This document shows, one piece after another, positions 1-8,688 of a DNA stretch of 64,000 bases (its first letter is position 1; the number at the start of each line of letters is the position of its first letter). The position numbers were made by a program, and so were the translations under genes. Source of the stretch: Aureimonas sp. Leaf324. GTDB lineage: Bacteria > Pseudomonadota > Alphaproteobacteria > Rhizobiales > Rhizobiaceae. The stretch is taken from NCBI RefSeq assembly GCF_001423245.1, contig NZ_LMOH01000001.1:154563-218562 (forward strand), in the 5' to 3' direction. A model generated the notes under the pieces. The model did no database searches. It worked only from the letters and a program-made list of their open reading frames with translations, and was not told where the DNA came from.

Positions 1-1058
1 AGGTGCGCCTGCTCATCCTCGACGAGCCGACCGCCAGCCTCAACGAGCGCGACAGCCAGGCGCTTCTCGACCTCCTCCTGGAGTTCAAGAAGCAGGGCCT
101 GACCTCGATCATGATCAGCCACAAGCTGAACGAGATTTCGCGCGTCGCCGACTCGATCACCGTGATCCGCGACGGCTCCACCGTCTCGACGCTCGACTGC
201 AAGGCCGGCGTCAGCGAGGACCAGATCATCCGCGACATGGTGGGCCGCCAGCTCGACGACCGCTATCCGCCCCGCCATCCGAAGATCGGCGAGGTCCTGT
301 TCGAGGTGAAGGGCTGGAACGCCTTCCACCATCTCAACACGCAGCGTCAGATCGTGAAGGACGTCTCCTTCAACGTCCGCAAGGGCGAGATCGTCGGCAT
401 CGCCGGCTTGATGGGCGCGGGCCGCACCGAGCTCGCGATGAGCGTGTTCGGCAAGTCCTACGGTCGGCACATCTCGGGCGAGGCGTTCCTGCATGGCAAG
501 CCGGTGGACGTGTCCACGATCCCGAAGGCCATCGAGGCGGGGCTCGCCTACGTCACCGAGGACCGCAAGCACTACGGTCTGCTGCTCGAGGACGACATCC
601 GGCAGAACATCTCGCTCGCCAATCTTCCGGGCATCGCCAAGGGCGGCGTGATCGACGAGGACCGCGAACGCAAGGTCGCGGAAGACTACCGAACGAGCCT
701 GCGCATCCGTTCGGCCAACATCTTCCACAAGACGCTGAACCTCTCGGGCGGCAACCAGCAGAAGGTGGTGCTGTCCAAGTGGCTCTTCTCGAACCCGGAG
801 CTCCTGATCCTCGACGAGCCGACGCGCGGCATCGACGTCGGCGCCAAGTTCGAGATCTACTCCATCATCGAGCGGCTCGCATCCGAGGGTAAGGGCATTC
901 TGATGATCTCGTCGGAAATGCCCGAACTCCTCGGCATGTGCGACCGCATCTACGTCATGAACGAAGGGCGCTTCGTGGCCGAGCTGCCGCGCGGCGAGGC
1001 GACACAGGAAAGCATCATGCGCGCCATCATTCGTACCGCAGGGAGAGACGCGGCATGA
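1..1058 (+). CDS. mmsA: Sugar ABC transporter ATP-binding protein (MmsA/GguA/XylG type), 5' end missing
   Basis: This is the ATPase of a monosaccharide importer of the ribose/xylose (CUT2) type, which binds the cytoplasmic face of the permease encoded next. The reading frame is open at the window edge and begins inside the first ABC domain at its Walker B ([12 protein letters not shown]), so about 150 residues carrying the first Walker A and signature lie outside. The second ABC domain is complete: a Walker A-like [11 protein letters not shown] in which arginine replaces lysine (usual in the C-terminal half of this family), signature LSGGNQQKV and Walker [13 protein letters not shown]. The stop overlaps the permease start as ATGA, so the two are translationally coupled. 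The permease resembles GguB more than E. coli XylH, so the pair is probably GguAB/MmsAB. The sugar-binding protein should lie upstream, outside the window. Confidence 0.9.
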   Translation, partial: VRLLILDEPTASLNERDSQALLDLLLEFKKQGLTSIMISHKLNEISRVADSITVIRDGSTVSTLDCKAGVSEDQIIRDMVGRQLDDRYPPRHPKIGEVLFEVKGWNAFHHLNTQRQIVKDVSFNVRKGEIVGIAGLMGAGRTELAMSVFGKSYGRHISGEAFLHGKPVDVSTIPKAIEAGLAYVTEDRKHYGLLLEDDIRQNISLANLPGIAKGGVIDEDRERKVAEDYRTSLRIRSANIFHKTLNLSGGNQQKVVLSKWLFSNPELLILDEPTRGIDVGAKFEIYSIIERLASEGKGILMISSEMPELLGMCDRIYVMNEGRFVAELPRGEATQESIMRAIIRTAGRDAA

Positions 1059-2275
1059 GCATCAAGACCGTGGAAGCCCCGGGCGGGCAGGGAAGCGGGG
1101 CCAGCCTCGACTACTTCAAGAACAACCTGCGCGAATACGGCATGCTCGTCGCGCTGGTCGCGATCATCCTGTTCTTCGCCGCCTATTCTGCCGCGACGGG
1201 TCGCCCGACCTTCGTGTCGGCGTCGAACCTCACCAACCTGTTCCTCCAGAACAGCTACGTCATCATCATGGCGATCGGCATGTTGCTGATCATCATCACC
1301 GGCCACATCGACCTGTCGGTCGGCTCCCTCGTGGGCTTTGTCGGCGCGGTCGGCGCAGTGCTGATGGTGCTCTATGACATACCCGTGCCCATCGCGGTGG
1401 CGATGTGTCTCGTGGTCGGCGCGGTGATCGGCGCGATCCAGGGTTATTTCGTCGCCTTCCTGCGCATTCCGTCCTTCATCGTGACGCTCGCCGGCATGCT
1501 CGTCTTCCGCGGCCTGACGTTCATGACGCTCGGCTCCTCGTCGTCGATCTCGCCGATCCCCGCATCGCTGCGCGCGATCTCGACGGGCACGATCCCCGAC
1601 GTCCTGCCGGTCCTGGGTCTCGCGAACTCCACGACGCTGATCCTGGCGATCGTGCTCGCGGTCGGCTTCGCGCTGTTCGCCGTCTCCAAGCGTTCGGCCC
1701 GCAGCCGCATCGGCCCGGTCGCCGAGCCGCAGGCGTTCTTCTACGGTCGCGTCGCGCTCGTCACCGTCGCGATCCTCTTCATGGGCTACCTGCTCGCCAC
1801 CAATCGCGGCCTGCCGAACGTCCTGATCCTCATGGCGGTGCTGATCGCGATCTACGCCTTCGTCACCTCGCGCACCACGATCGGTCGCCGCGTCTATGCG
1901 GTCGGCGGCAACGAGAAGGCGGCGAAGCTTTCCGGCGTGAAGACCGAGCGGATCGTCTTCCTCGCCTTCGTCAACATGGGCGTCCTCGCCGCCATCGCCG
2001 GCCTCGTCTTCTTCGCCCGCGTCGGTTCGGCGACGGCGAAGAACGGCACCGGCCTCGAACTCGACGTCATCGCGGCCTGCTTCATCGGCGGCGCCTCGGC
2101 CTACGGCGGCGTCGGCAAGGTGACCGGTGCGGTGATCGGCGCCTTCATCATGGGGGCGCTGAACATGGGCATGCAGACGTCCATGCAGCTGTCGATCGAC
2201 TACCAGCAGCTGGTGAAGGGCCTCGTCCTTCTCGCCGCCGTCTGCTTCGACGTCTACAACCGCAACAAGGCCTGA
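1055..2275 (+). CDS. mmsB: Monosaccharide ABC transporter permease (MmsB/GguB/XylH type)
   Basis: This 406-residue inner-membrane permease forms the sugar pathway of the CUT2 importer with the preceding ATPase. I chose the ATG at 1055 because it overlaps the ATPase stop (ATGA) and leads directly into a [17 protein letters not shown] first helix. About ten hydrophobic helices follow. The conserved [16 protein letters not shown] and [19 protein letters not shown] stretches and the late [18 protein letters not shown] segment are family hallmarks. The wording of the N-terminal half matches the Agrobacterium GguB/MmsB branch, which handles several monosaccharides, so the substrate cannot be assigned to xylose alone. 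A strong terminator follows, making this the last gene of the operon. Confidence 0.9.
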   Translation: MSIKTVEAPGGQGSGASLDYFKNNLREYGMLVALVAIILFFAAYSAATGRPTFVSASNLTNLFLQNSYVIIMAIGMLLIIITGHIDLSVGSLVGFVGAVGAVLMVLYDIPVPIAVAMCLVVGAVIGAIQGYFVAFLRIPSFIVTLAGMLVFRGLTFMTLGSSSSISPIPASLRAISTGTIPDVLPVLGLANSTTLILAIVLAVGFALFAVSKRSARSRIGPVAEPQAFFYGRVALVTVAILFMGYLLATNRGLPNVLILMAVLIAIYAFVTSRTTIGRRVYAVGGNEKAAKLSGVKTERIVFLAFVNMGVLAAIAGLVFFARVGSATAKNGTGLELDVIAACFIGGASAYGGVGKVTGAVIGAFIMGALNMGMQTSMQLSIDYQQLVKGLVLLAAVCFDVYNRNKA

Positions 2276-2297
2276 CGACCCGTCATCCGGCATCACA

Positions 2298-2334
2298 GGG
2301 CGCGGCGCCGGGGATCCGGCACCGCGCCCTTTTT
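2298..2334 (+). terminator. Rho-independent terminator of the sugar transporter operon
   Basis: An 8-bp GC stem (GGGCGCGG at 2298-2305 with CCGCGCCC at 2322-2329) is followed at once by five T residues (2330-2334). It sits 22 bases after the permease stop and fits a factor-independent terminator. Confidence 0.82.
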
Positions 2335-2411
2335 CGTTCGGAGAAACCGGACTTGATTGCCGGGCGGCGTTGGACGTCACTAGGGACCAAAGCTCGAACC
2401 CGGAGGATCCG

Positions 2412-2699
2412 ATGCCGACCACACGCGCTGCCGTGCCGACCGCGCACGCCAGCCGCTATCTGCAGCAGCTGTGCAAACACTGGTCGCACAAGTTCGCCGT
2501 GACCTTCGATCCACGAGAGGGCACGATCGAGATGCCGTCTGCTGTTGTCTCCATGACGGCCGACGACGATCGGCTCGTGATCACCGTTGCCGCCGACGAC
2601 CCGGCAACCCTCGACCGCATGGAGGGCGTCGTCGCGGATCACGTTCGCCGCTTCGCCTTCCGTGAGGAACTCGCGTTCGAGTGGACGCGCGAAGCCTGA
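2412..2699 (+). CDS. DUF2218 domain-containing protein
   Basis: A 95-residue soluble protein with no signal peptide or membrane segment. The HASRYLQQLCKHWSHKF start followed by an acidic, valine-rich second half and a closing RFAFREEL segment is the pattern of the DUF2218 family. These are small proteins of unknown function, sometimes found near metal or siderophore genes; no such context is seen here. The start at 2412 has a CGGAGGA Shine-Dalgarno at 2401-2407; in-frame codons upstream lack one. The gene stands alone between the sugar-transporter terminator and a long spacer, so nothing in the context points to a role. Confidence 0.8.
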   Translation: MPTTRAAVPTAHASRYLQQLCKHWSHKFAVTFDPREGTIEMPSAVVSMTADDDRLVITVAADDPATLDRMEGVVADHVRRFAFREELAFEWTREA

Positions 2700-3132
2700 T
2701 CACTTCGACCGGCTGGCTGCTTGCCTGACCGGTGAATTGACGCGGGCCGCGGATCGCAGTCCTCCGACAGCAGCTTGGCAGTGCTTTTGAAGCGCTTCCC
2801 GACCAGAGTGAATGGTTGTGATCGTCCTTCCGACGCTCGCTGCGCGGCGGGCGCCTTCGATCCGCGCCGGCGTGGCTCGCCGGTCACGATTCGATAGCAT
2901 CGCCCCTTCCTCGCGCCTTGCCACGAGACGAAATCTCTCCCGTGCCGACCATCCGACCCGGTCCGAAGACGCTCTCGCTCGCCTGAAACGAGGAACCGCA
3001 GCGGCGGGCCTGGAGACCTGCCTTCCACTTCGCCGTCCCGCTCGCGCGACTTTTGTGCTGCAAGCTGCGCCGCCTTCGCCTATCCCGGGTGAGACCACAA
3101 TCCGGAGAGATTCGAAGCCGAGGGGCGCGACG
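2700..3132 (+). other. Non-coding spacer between DUF2218 and the antiporter gene
   Basis: I found no convincing gene in these 433 bases. The frames open here are GC-driven and start without ribosome binding sites, including an in-frame extension of the antiporter from 2812 whose predicted product is Arg/Ala-rich and unlike the family. One short hairpin is visible (CCGGCG at 2867-2872 with CGCCGG at 2878-2883, loop TGGCT), with no T-tract. The stretch probably holds the antiporter promoter and a long leader, but no -35/-10 pair is clear. Confidence 0.5.
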
Positions 3133-5001
3133 ATGCTGCACGACATGCCGTTGATCGAGACGATCGTGGCCGGACTGGGCCTCGCCTTCGTCTTCGGCAC
3201 GCTCGTGAACCGCTTCGGTATCTCCCCGATCGTCGGGTATCTCCTGGCGGGCATCAGCGTCGGCCCGTTCACGCCCGGCTTCGTCGCCGATCAGGGGCTG
3301 GCGACGGAACTTGCCGAACTCGGCGTAATCCTGCTGATGTTCGGCGTCGGCCTGCACTTCTCGCTGGCCGATCTCATGTCCGTTCGCGCGATCGCCGTTC
3401 CGGGCGCCGTCGTCCAGATCGCCTGCGCGACGCTGCTCGGCATGGGCCTCGCCTGGCTCCTCGGCTGGTCGGCCGGGGCAGGGCTCGTGTTCGGCCTTGC
3501 ACTCTCGGTGGCGTCCACCGTGGTGCTCCTGCGCGCGATGCAGGAGCGGCGACTGATCGAGACCGGCAAAGGGCGCATCGCGGTCGGCTGGCTGATCGTC
3601 GAGGATCTGGCGATGGTCCTCGCGCTGGTGCTGCTGCCGGCGTTCGCGACGGCACTCGGCGGGACCGCGCCGAGCGGCGGGAGCGGCATCTTCCACGACC
3701 TCGGGCTCGGCGTCTCCGGCGTCCTCCTGATGACCGTCTTCAAGCTCTGCCTCTTCGTCGTCCTGATGCTGCTGGTCGGACGGCGGATCATTCCCTGGGC
3801 CCTGCAGATGACGGCCAGTTCCGGGTCGCGGGAGCTTTTTCGCCTGGCGGTCCTGGCGATCACGTTGGGCGTCGCCTTCGGCGCGGCCTCGCTGTTCGGC
3901 GTGTCGCTAGCATTAGGCGCCTTCTTCGCCGGCATGATCATGGCCGAGTCCGACCTCAGCCATCGCGCCGCCGAAGACACGCTTCCGCTGCGCGATGCCT
4001 TTGCGGTCCTGTTCTTCGTCTCGGTCGGCATGCTGTTCGATCCGCGCAGCCTGATCGAGGATCCGCTGCCGATCCTCGCGACGGTGCTGATCATCGTCTT
4101 CGGCAAGTCGCTCGCCGCCTTCGTCATCGTGCGCGCCTTCGGCCATCCCGTCTCGACCGCCCTTACGATCTCCGTCTCGCTGGCCCAGATTGGCGAGTTC
4201 TCGTTCATCCTCGCCGAACTCGGCGGACGGTTGAACATCCTTCCACCCGAGGCCCGCGACCTGATCCTGGCGGGCGCGATCCTCTCGATCATGCTCAACC
4301 CGATCCTGTTCTCCTCGATCGACCGCCTCCGGCAGCGTCTGGAGCGAGGGGCGGTCGACGAAGTCGGAGCGTCGACCTCGATGACGATGCCCCGTGCTGG
4401 ACGCGGGCACGAGCCGCAGATCCAGCCGGCCGGCACGGTGCCCACGCACATCCCGGCCGGCAGCGTCGCGATCGAATCGGGAGACCTGAAGCCGACCGTC
4501 CTCGTCGATCACCTCGTCCTTGTCGGCTATGGCCGGGTCGGTTCGCGAATCGCCCAGCGGCTGACGGATGCCGGGCGATCCTTCGTCGTCATCGAGGACG
4601 CGGACAAGCGCGTCGCCCGCATCCGATCAGCGGGACTGGAGGCGGTCGTCGGGAACGCCGTGAAGCCGGAGGTGCTCGCGGCGGCCAATGTCGCCAAGGC
4701 GCGCGACATCGTCCTCGCGTTCCCCAACAGCTTCGAGGCCGTCGCGATCATCAATGCGGCGCGCGCGGCCAACCCGTCGGTCCGCATCACCGCGCGCGTC
4801 CATTCGGGCGAACAGCGCGAGCGGCTGATCCAGGCCGGAGCGGACACGGTGATCAACGGCGACGAGGTCACCGCGCAGGCCATCGCGGAACACCTCCTCG
4901 ATGCCGGATCGGATCGGCCGCTCGGTGACGGTCCGGTCCTGCAGGCGGACGAACCGATGGACGGCGCGGCATTGACAGTCGGGTCGGATCGCTTACCCTG
5001 A
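3133..5001 (+). CDS. ybaL: YbaL-family cation:proton antiporter (CPA2) with RCK domain
   Basis: A 622-residue inner-membrane protein of the KefB/KefC/YbaL group, which exchanges K+ (or another monovalent cation) for protons. The N-terminal ~400 residues hold about twelve helices with the family text ISPIVGYLLAGISVGPFTPG and ELGVILLMFGVGLHFSL, closest to YbaL. A low-complexity linker follows, then from about residue 458 a TrkA-N/RCK nucleotide-binding domain (HLVLVGYGRVGSRIA), expected to bind NAD(H)-type ligands and gate transport. The ATG at 3133 was chosen because GAGGGG lies 8 bases upstream and homology starts there. E. coli YbaL is about 60 residues shorter, mostly in the linker. A TPP riboswitch begins only a few bases after the stop, so the gene is transcriptionally separate from the thi operon. 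Confidence 0.9.
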   Translation: MLHDMPLIETIVAGLGLAFVFGTLVNRFGISPIVGYLLAGISVGPFTPGFVADQGLATELAELGVILLMFGVGLHFSLADLMSVRAIAVPGAVVQIACATLLGMGLAWLLGWSAGAGLVFGLALSVASTVVLLRAMQERRLIETGKGRIAVGWLIVEDLAMVLALVLLPAFATALGGTAPSGGSGIFHDLGLGVSGVLLMTVFKLCLFVVLMLLVGRRIIPWALQMTASSGSRELFRLAVLAITLGVAFGAASLFGVSLALGAFFAGMIMAESDLSHRAAEDTLPLRDAFAVLFFVSVGMLFDPRSLIEDPLPILATVLIIVFGKSLAAFVIVRAFGHPVSTALTISVSLAQIGEFSFILAELGGRLNILPPEARDLILAGAILSIMLNPILFSSIDRLRQRLERGAVDEVGASTSMTMPRAGRGHEPQIQPAGTVPTHIPAGSVAIESGDLKPTVLVDHLVLVGYGRVGSRIAQRLTDAGRSFVVIEDADKRVARIRSAGLEAVVGNAVKPEVLAAANVAKARDIVLAFPNSFEAVAIINAARAANPSVRITARVHSGEQRERLIQAGADTVINGDEVTAQAIAEHLLDAGSDRPLGDGPVLQADEPMDGAALTVGSDRLP

Positions 5002-5004
5002 AGG

Positions 5005-5100
5005 CTTCCAGGGGGAGTTCCGACAGGGAACTGAGAGGCCGGCTCGAACGCCCGGCGACCCCACGAACCTGATCCAGTTCGCACTGGCGTAGGGATGGAG
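5005..5100 (+). promoter_or_regulatory. TPP riboswitch (THI element)
   Basis: The conserved blocks are present in order: GGGGGAG (5011-5017), AACTGAGAGG (about 5029-5038), GACCCCACGAACCTGATC (from about 5057) and the closing GCACTGGCGTAGGGATGG (5081-5098). This is the thiamine pyrophosphate aptamer, expected to shut off the thi genes when TPP is plentiful. Downstream, GAAGGGC (5113-5119) can pair with GCCCTTC (5146-5152), and CGGCGG (5157-5162) with CCGCCG (5179-5184). Neither hairpin is followed by a T-tract, so whether control is transcriptional or by masking the thiO ribosome site cannot be decided by eye. Confidence 0.93.
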
Positions 5101-5213
5101 TGACCCGCTCCTGAAGGGCCTGTCGGACGCCATTGAGCGCGTCGTGCCCTTCGCCGCGGCGGGCGATTTCCCTTCCGGCCGCCGTTGCGATGGATCGCGG
5201 CTGGGGAGCGGCG

Positions 5214-6173
5214 ATGACCATCCACGTGCTGGGAGCCGGTGTGGCCGGGCTGACAACGGCGCTTCGCCTCGTCGAGGCGGGGGGCGACGTCGTCGTTCAC
5301 GAAAAGGGTGCCGATCTCGGCGCGTCGGCCTCGTGGCTGGCCGGTGGGATGCTCGCACCCTACTGCGAGGCGAGCGTCGCGGATCGCAGCGTCATTGCGC
5401 CGGGGCTTGAGGGCATGGCATTCTGGAAGGGCGTGACGGATGTCCAGACGAACGGCACGTTAGTGGTCGCCTCGGGCCGAGACGCCGCCGATCTCAACCA
5501 GTTCGCCGCGCGGACGCAGGCACACCGCTGGCTGGACGCGGAGGGGTTGTCCGCGCTGGAGCCCGATCTCGGCGGCCGTTTCGCGCGGGCGCTCTTCTTC
5601 GAAGGCGAGGCCCATCTCGACCCGCGGCGGGCGCTGGGCGATCTCCTGCGCCGGATCGAGGCGGCCGGAGGACGCGTTTGCTTTCGGTCCGCCGTCGACC
5701 CTTCCGATCTTGCAGGCGAGCGGGTCGCGGACTGTCGTGGGCTTGCGGCCTCCATGCCGCGTCTTCGCTCCGTGCGTGGAGAGATGGCGGTCGTCCGTTG
5801 CCCGGATGTCCAGCTCAAGCGGCCGATCCGGCTGCTTCATCCGCGCTGGCCGATCTACGTCGTGCCGCGCGACGACCATGTCTTCATGATCGGCGCGACG
5901 ATGGTCGAGAGCGAGGCAGCCGGCGGCATCACGCTTCGCTCCGCCGTCGAGCTTCTGACGGCCGCCTTTGCGCTGCACCCGGCGTTTGCGGAGGCGGAGG
6001 TGCTGGAGGTCGGCAGCGGACGCCGCCCGGCCCTATCGGACAATCTGCCGCGTGTTGATAGGACTGAACAGGGCGTCGCGTTCTCCGGCCTCTATCGTCA
6101 CGGCTTCCTCCTCTCCCCCGCCTTCTCGAAGATCGCCGCCGACATGCTGGTCGGCGCCAAGGAGCCCGCATGA
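5214..6173 (+). CDS. thiO: Glycine oxidase ThiO
   Basis: An FAD-dependent amine oxidase of 319 residues that oxidises glycine to the imine (dehydroglycine) used in building the thiazole ring of thiamine. The N-terminal dinucleotide fold IHVLGAGVAGLTTALRLVEAGG is followed by SWLAGGMLAPYCE, both typical of ThiO/DAO proteins; the closing GLYRHGFLLSPAFSKIAADML is the C-terminal FAD contact region. The ATG at 5214 is preceded by GGGGAG and starts the fold directly, whereas the upstream in-frame codon at 5133 lies in the riboswitch expression region. It is the first gene after the TPP riboswitch, and its stop overlaps thiS (ATGA). Confidence 0.93.
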   Translation: MTIHVLGAGVAGLTTALRLVEAGGDVVVHEKGADLGASASWLAGGMLAPYCEASVADRSVIAPGLEGMAFWKGVTDVQTNGTLVVASGRDAADLNQFAARTQAHRWLDAEGLSALEPDLGGRFARALFFEGEAHLDPRRALGDLLRRIEAAGGRVCFRSAVDPSDLAGERVADCRGLAASMPRLRSVRGEMAVVRCPDVQLKRPIRLLHPRWPIYVVPRDDHVFMIGATMVESEAAGGITLRSAVELLTAAFALHPAFAEAEVLEVGSGRRPALSDNLPRVDRTEQGVAFSGLYRHGFLLSPAFSKIAADMLVGAKEPA

Positions 6174-6367
6174 AGATCCTGTTGAATGGCGAGCCTAGCG
6201 AGACTGCGGCCCGTGACCTCGACGCGCTGCTCGCCGAACTCGACGTCCGGCCAGAGGCGGTGGCGACGGCGTTGAACCGCGAGTTCGTGCCGCGGGGCGC
6301 TCGTGGGAGCGCGACGATCGCGGAAGGTGACGCGGTCGAAATCCTCTCACCGATGAAGGGGGGCTGA
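6170..6367 (+). CDS. thiS: Sulfur carrier protein ThiS
   Basis: A 65-residue ubiquitin-fold protein that carries sulfur as a C-terminal thiocarboxylate to ThiG. The sequence begins [11 protein letters not shown] and ends SPMKGG; the terminal Gly-Gly is the site adenylated and thiolated in the family. The start overlaps the thiO stop and the gene ends one base before thiG, so expression is tightly coupled. Confidence 0.95.
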   Translation: MKILLNGEPSETAARDLDALLAELDVRPEAVATALNREFVPRGARGSATIAEGDAVEILSPMKGG

Positions 6368-6368
6368 G

Positions 6369-7142
6369 ATGCGCCTGTACGACCGGACGTTCTCCTCGCG
6401 TCTGATGCTCGGCACGGCGCTCTACCCCTCGCCGGCTGTGATGCGCGGGGCGATCATCGCGTCGGGCGCCGAGATCGTCACCGTCTCGCTGCGCCGGGAA
6501 GCTGCGGGGATCGGGAAGGGCGGACCAGGCTTCTGGGACGAGATCCGCGATCTCGGTGTCGCGCTTCTTCCGAACACCGCCGGCTGCCACACCGTGAAGG
6601 AAGCAGTCACGACGGCGCAGATGGCCCGCGAACTCCTCGGCACGGACCTCGTGAAGCTTGAGGTGATCGGCCATGCCGACACGCTGCAGCCCGACGTGTT
6701 CGGTCTGGTCGAGGCGGCTCGGATCCTCGTCGGCGAGGGGTTCAAGGTGCTCCCCTATACGACCGAGGATCTCGTCGTGGCCGAGCGGTTGCTGTCCGCC
6801 GGTTGCGAGGTGCTGATGCCGTGGGGCTCGCCCATCGGCTCGGGGCTCGGCCTCAACAACCGATACGGGTTGCGGTCGCTGCGGGCGCAGTTTCCCGACG
6901 TGACGCTAATCGTCGACGCCGGCCTCGGACGCCCTTCCCAGGCGGCCGATGCGCTGGAACTCGGCTACGACGGCGTTCTTCTGAACACGGCCGTCGCCAG
7001 CGCCGCGGACCCGGTGGCGATGGCCCGAGCCTTCCGTCTCGCCGTCGAGGCGGGACGCATCGCGTTCGAGGCCGGCGGGATGGAGCCCCGCGACATGGCG
7101 GCCCCGTCGACGCCCGTCTTCGGAAGGGCGGTGCTGGCATGA
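6369..7142 (+). CDS. thiG: Thiazole synthase ThiG
   Basis: A 257-residue TIM-barrel enzyme that condenses 1-deoxy-D-xylulose 5-phosphate, the glycine-derived imine and ThiS thiocarboxylate into the thiazole moiety of thiamine. The Schiff-base lysine is K96 in DLVKLEVIG. The phosphate-binding region [10 protein letters not shown] and the C-terminal [12 protein letters not shown] are conserved. Length is normal. The stop overlaps the thiE start (ATGA). Its substrate DXP is made by the Dxs enzyme encoded later in this window (44966-46888), although the two genes are not linked. Confidence 0.95.
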   Translation: MRLYDRTFSSRLMLGTALYPSPAVMRGAIIASGAEIVTVSLRREAAGIGKGGPGFWDEIRDLGVALLPNTAGCHTVKEAVTTAQMARELLGTDLVKLEVIGHADTLQPDVFGLVEAARILVGEGFKVLPYTTEDLVVAERLLSAGCEVLMPWGSPIGSGLGLNNRYGLRSLRAQFPDVTLIVDAGLGRPSQAADALELGYDGVLLNTAVASAADPVAMARAFRLAVEAGRIAFEAGGMEPRDMAAPSTPVFGRAVLA

Positions 7143-7759
7143 TCGCGCTCGATCCGTTCTATCCCGTGCTTCCCGACGCGGACTGGATCGAGCGGTTGGT
7201 GCCGCTCGGCATCCGTCTCGTGCAACTGCGGGCGAAGGAGATGGCGGCTCCCGAACTTCGCTCGCAGATCCGCCGATGCCGGACGGTCTGCGCGGCGCAC
7301 GACTGCGTGCTCGTCGTCAACGACCACTGGCGGCTGGCGATCGAGGAGGGGGCGGACTTCGTCCATCTCGGGCAGGAGGATCTGGCGGAGGCGGATCTCG
7401 CCGCCATCCGCGCGGCGGGGCTCCGCCTCGGGCTCTCGACGCATGACGAAGCGGAGCTCGCAACGGCCCTGAAGGCCGAGCCCGACTACGTCGCGCTCGG
7501 ACCGATCTGGCCGACTGTCCTCAAGGAGATGAAATGGGCGCCCCAGACGCCCGAGAGGCTGCGGGCATGGCGCGAGGCGATCGGAGCGCTGCCGCTCGTG
7601 GCCATCGGCGGCATCACGGTGGAGCGGTTGCCGCCGGTCTGGCTAGCGGGGGCCGACAGCGCGGCCGTGGTAACGGACATCGTCCGGCATTCCGACCCGG
7701 AAGCACGAACCGTGGAGTGGATCAAGGCGACGCGACGCCGGTTGCAGCCGACCGCGTGA
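7139..7759 (+). CDS. thiE: Thiamine phosphate synthase ThiE
   Basis: A 206-residue TIM barrel that joins the thiazole phosphate and HMP pyrophosphate to thiamine phosphate. Conserved elements are [44 protein letters not shown] and the phosphate site VAIGGIT. The start is fixed by the ATGA overlap with thiG. It is the last gene of the riboswitch-controlled thiOSGE unit. The HMP-forming enzyme ThiC, often first in this operon in related bacteria, is not in the window. No T-tract terminator is visible after it. Confidence 0.93.
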   Translation: MIALDPFYPVLPDADWIERLVPLGIRLVQLRAKEMAAPELRSQIRRCRTVCAAHDCVLVVNDHWRLAIEEGADFVHLGQEDLAEADLAAIRAAGLRLGLSTHDEAELATALKAEPDYVALGPIWPTVLKEMKWAPQTPERLRAWREAIGALPLVAIGGITVERLPPVWLAGADSAAVVTDIVRHSDPEARTVEWIKATRRRLQPTA

Positions 7760-7805
7760 TCGCACCCGGAACACGCAGGAGAAATTTTCTGCGCGAGACC
7801 ACTCT

Positions 7806-7834
7806 CATAGGTTGCATTCTCGCATAGGTTGCAT
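7806..7834 (+). promoter_or_regulatory. Pair of 12-base direct repeats upstream of the GntR gene
   Basis: The sequence CATAGGTTGCAT occurs twice, at 7806-7817 and 7823-7834, separated by 5 bases, so the copies are 17 bases apart start to start. The pair lies 45 bases before the chosen GntR start, where a promoter or operator is expected. An autoregulatory site is the simplest reading; that is inference. Confidence 0.5.
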
Positions 7835-7879
7835 CTACAGTGTGCCGTCTTCCGAAGGATAGTGGATAGGAAACGGCCG

Positions 7880-8596
7880 GTGTCGCTCGCAAAACCCTTC
7901 AATACCCGCCCGCTCTACCAGCAGGTCGCGGACGAGTTCATCTCGCGGATCGTGTCCAAGACCTGGGCACCGGGCCAGGCTATCGAGAACGAGGCGGAGA
8001 TCGCCCGCTCGCTCGGAATCAGCCTCGGCACGGTGCGCAAGGCCTTCGATATCCTGACCGAGCACAAGCTGCTCGAGCGTCACCAGGGCAAGGGCACCAT
8101 CGTCGCCGATTTCGAAGGCGGCAAGATGCGCAGCCGCTTCTCCAACGTCTTCGACCGGTCCGGCAACCGGATTTCGGGCGAGGTCTCGGTCGCCAAGGTC
8201 GTCCTCGCCACGGCGCCGCCGGAGGCTGCCGATATTCTCGGCGTCAACGGGCGGACGCCCGTCCTCCAGTTCGAGCGACGCCGCACGCATCTGGGCCGCC
8301 TGTTCATGACCGAAGAGGTGTTCCTGCGGGTCGACGCCTCGGCGAAGACCATGTCGCAGGAGGGCCTCGAGAGCATGGCGACGGCGCGCTGGACCGGCCA
8401 GGATCTGGCCACCCACAAGCGCGAGAAGGCGACCGCGGAAGCCGCCACGGCGGCCGACAAGCGCAACTTCAAGTTGACAGGCGACGCCGCGATTCTGCGC
8501 TTGCAGCGCGTCATCTGCTCTTATCAGGACCGGCCGCTCGAGTTGCGCTTCGCGCGCTGTCACCTCGGCAACGATCTCGTCTACGCGACCAGCTGA
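7880..8596 (+). CDS. GntR-family transcriptional regulator with UTRA domain (HutC type)
   Basis: A 238-residue DNA-binding regulator. The winged helix-turn-helix spans about residues 8-75 (RPLYQQVADEFISRI ... LGISLGTVRKAFDILTEHKLL, then RHQGKGTIVAD), followed by a UTRA effector domain that normally binds a small metabolite. I chose the GTG at 7880 because AGGAAA lies 6 bases upstream; longer in-frame starts (TTG 7829, GTG 7862) have poorly placed sites, and the first falls inside the direct repeats. Neighbours are the thi operon and an unrecognised membrane pair, so the target and ligand are unknown. The twin repeats upstream suggest autoregulation. Confidence 0.85.
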   Translation: MSLAKPFNTRPLYQQVADEFISRIVSKTWAPGQAIENEAEIARSLGISLGTVRKAFDILTEHKLLERHQGKGTIVADFEGGKMRSRFSNVFDRSGNRISGEVSVAKVVLATAPPEAADILGVNGRTPVLQFERRRTHLGRLFMTEEVFLRVDASAKTMSQEGLESMATARWTGQDLATHKREKATAEAATAADKRNFKLTGDAAILRLQRVICSYQDRPLELRFARCHLGNDLVYATS

Positions 8597-8688
8597 GGCG
8601 GGGAGGTGCCGGCTCGCCAGCGCCTTAATTTTCCCTTAACGGTCGATGGGCGGCATGTTGGTCCGCGCTTCGACCGTCGAGGAGCCGC

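Noticed and set aside
950-2422. 490-codon minus-strand open frame opposite the permease
   Set aside because: It is antisense to a clearly conserved membrane protein. Its product is Asp/Glu/His/Arg-rich without any domain, which is what third-position G/C bias gives on the opposite strand.
2812-3132. In-frame 107-codon extension of the antiporter
   Set aside because: No ribosome site at its start and no family similarity; the ATG at 3133 has both.
8638-8677. Inverted ACGGTCGA/TCGACCGT before the membrane protein gene as an operator
   Set aside because: The arms are far apart (over 20 bases) and made of sequences common in this GC-rich genome; support is too weak to list as a feature.
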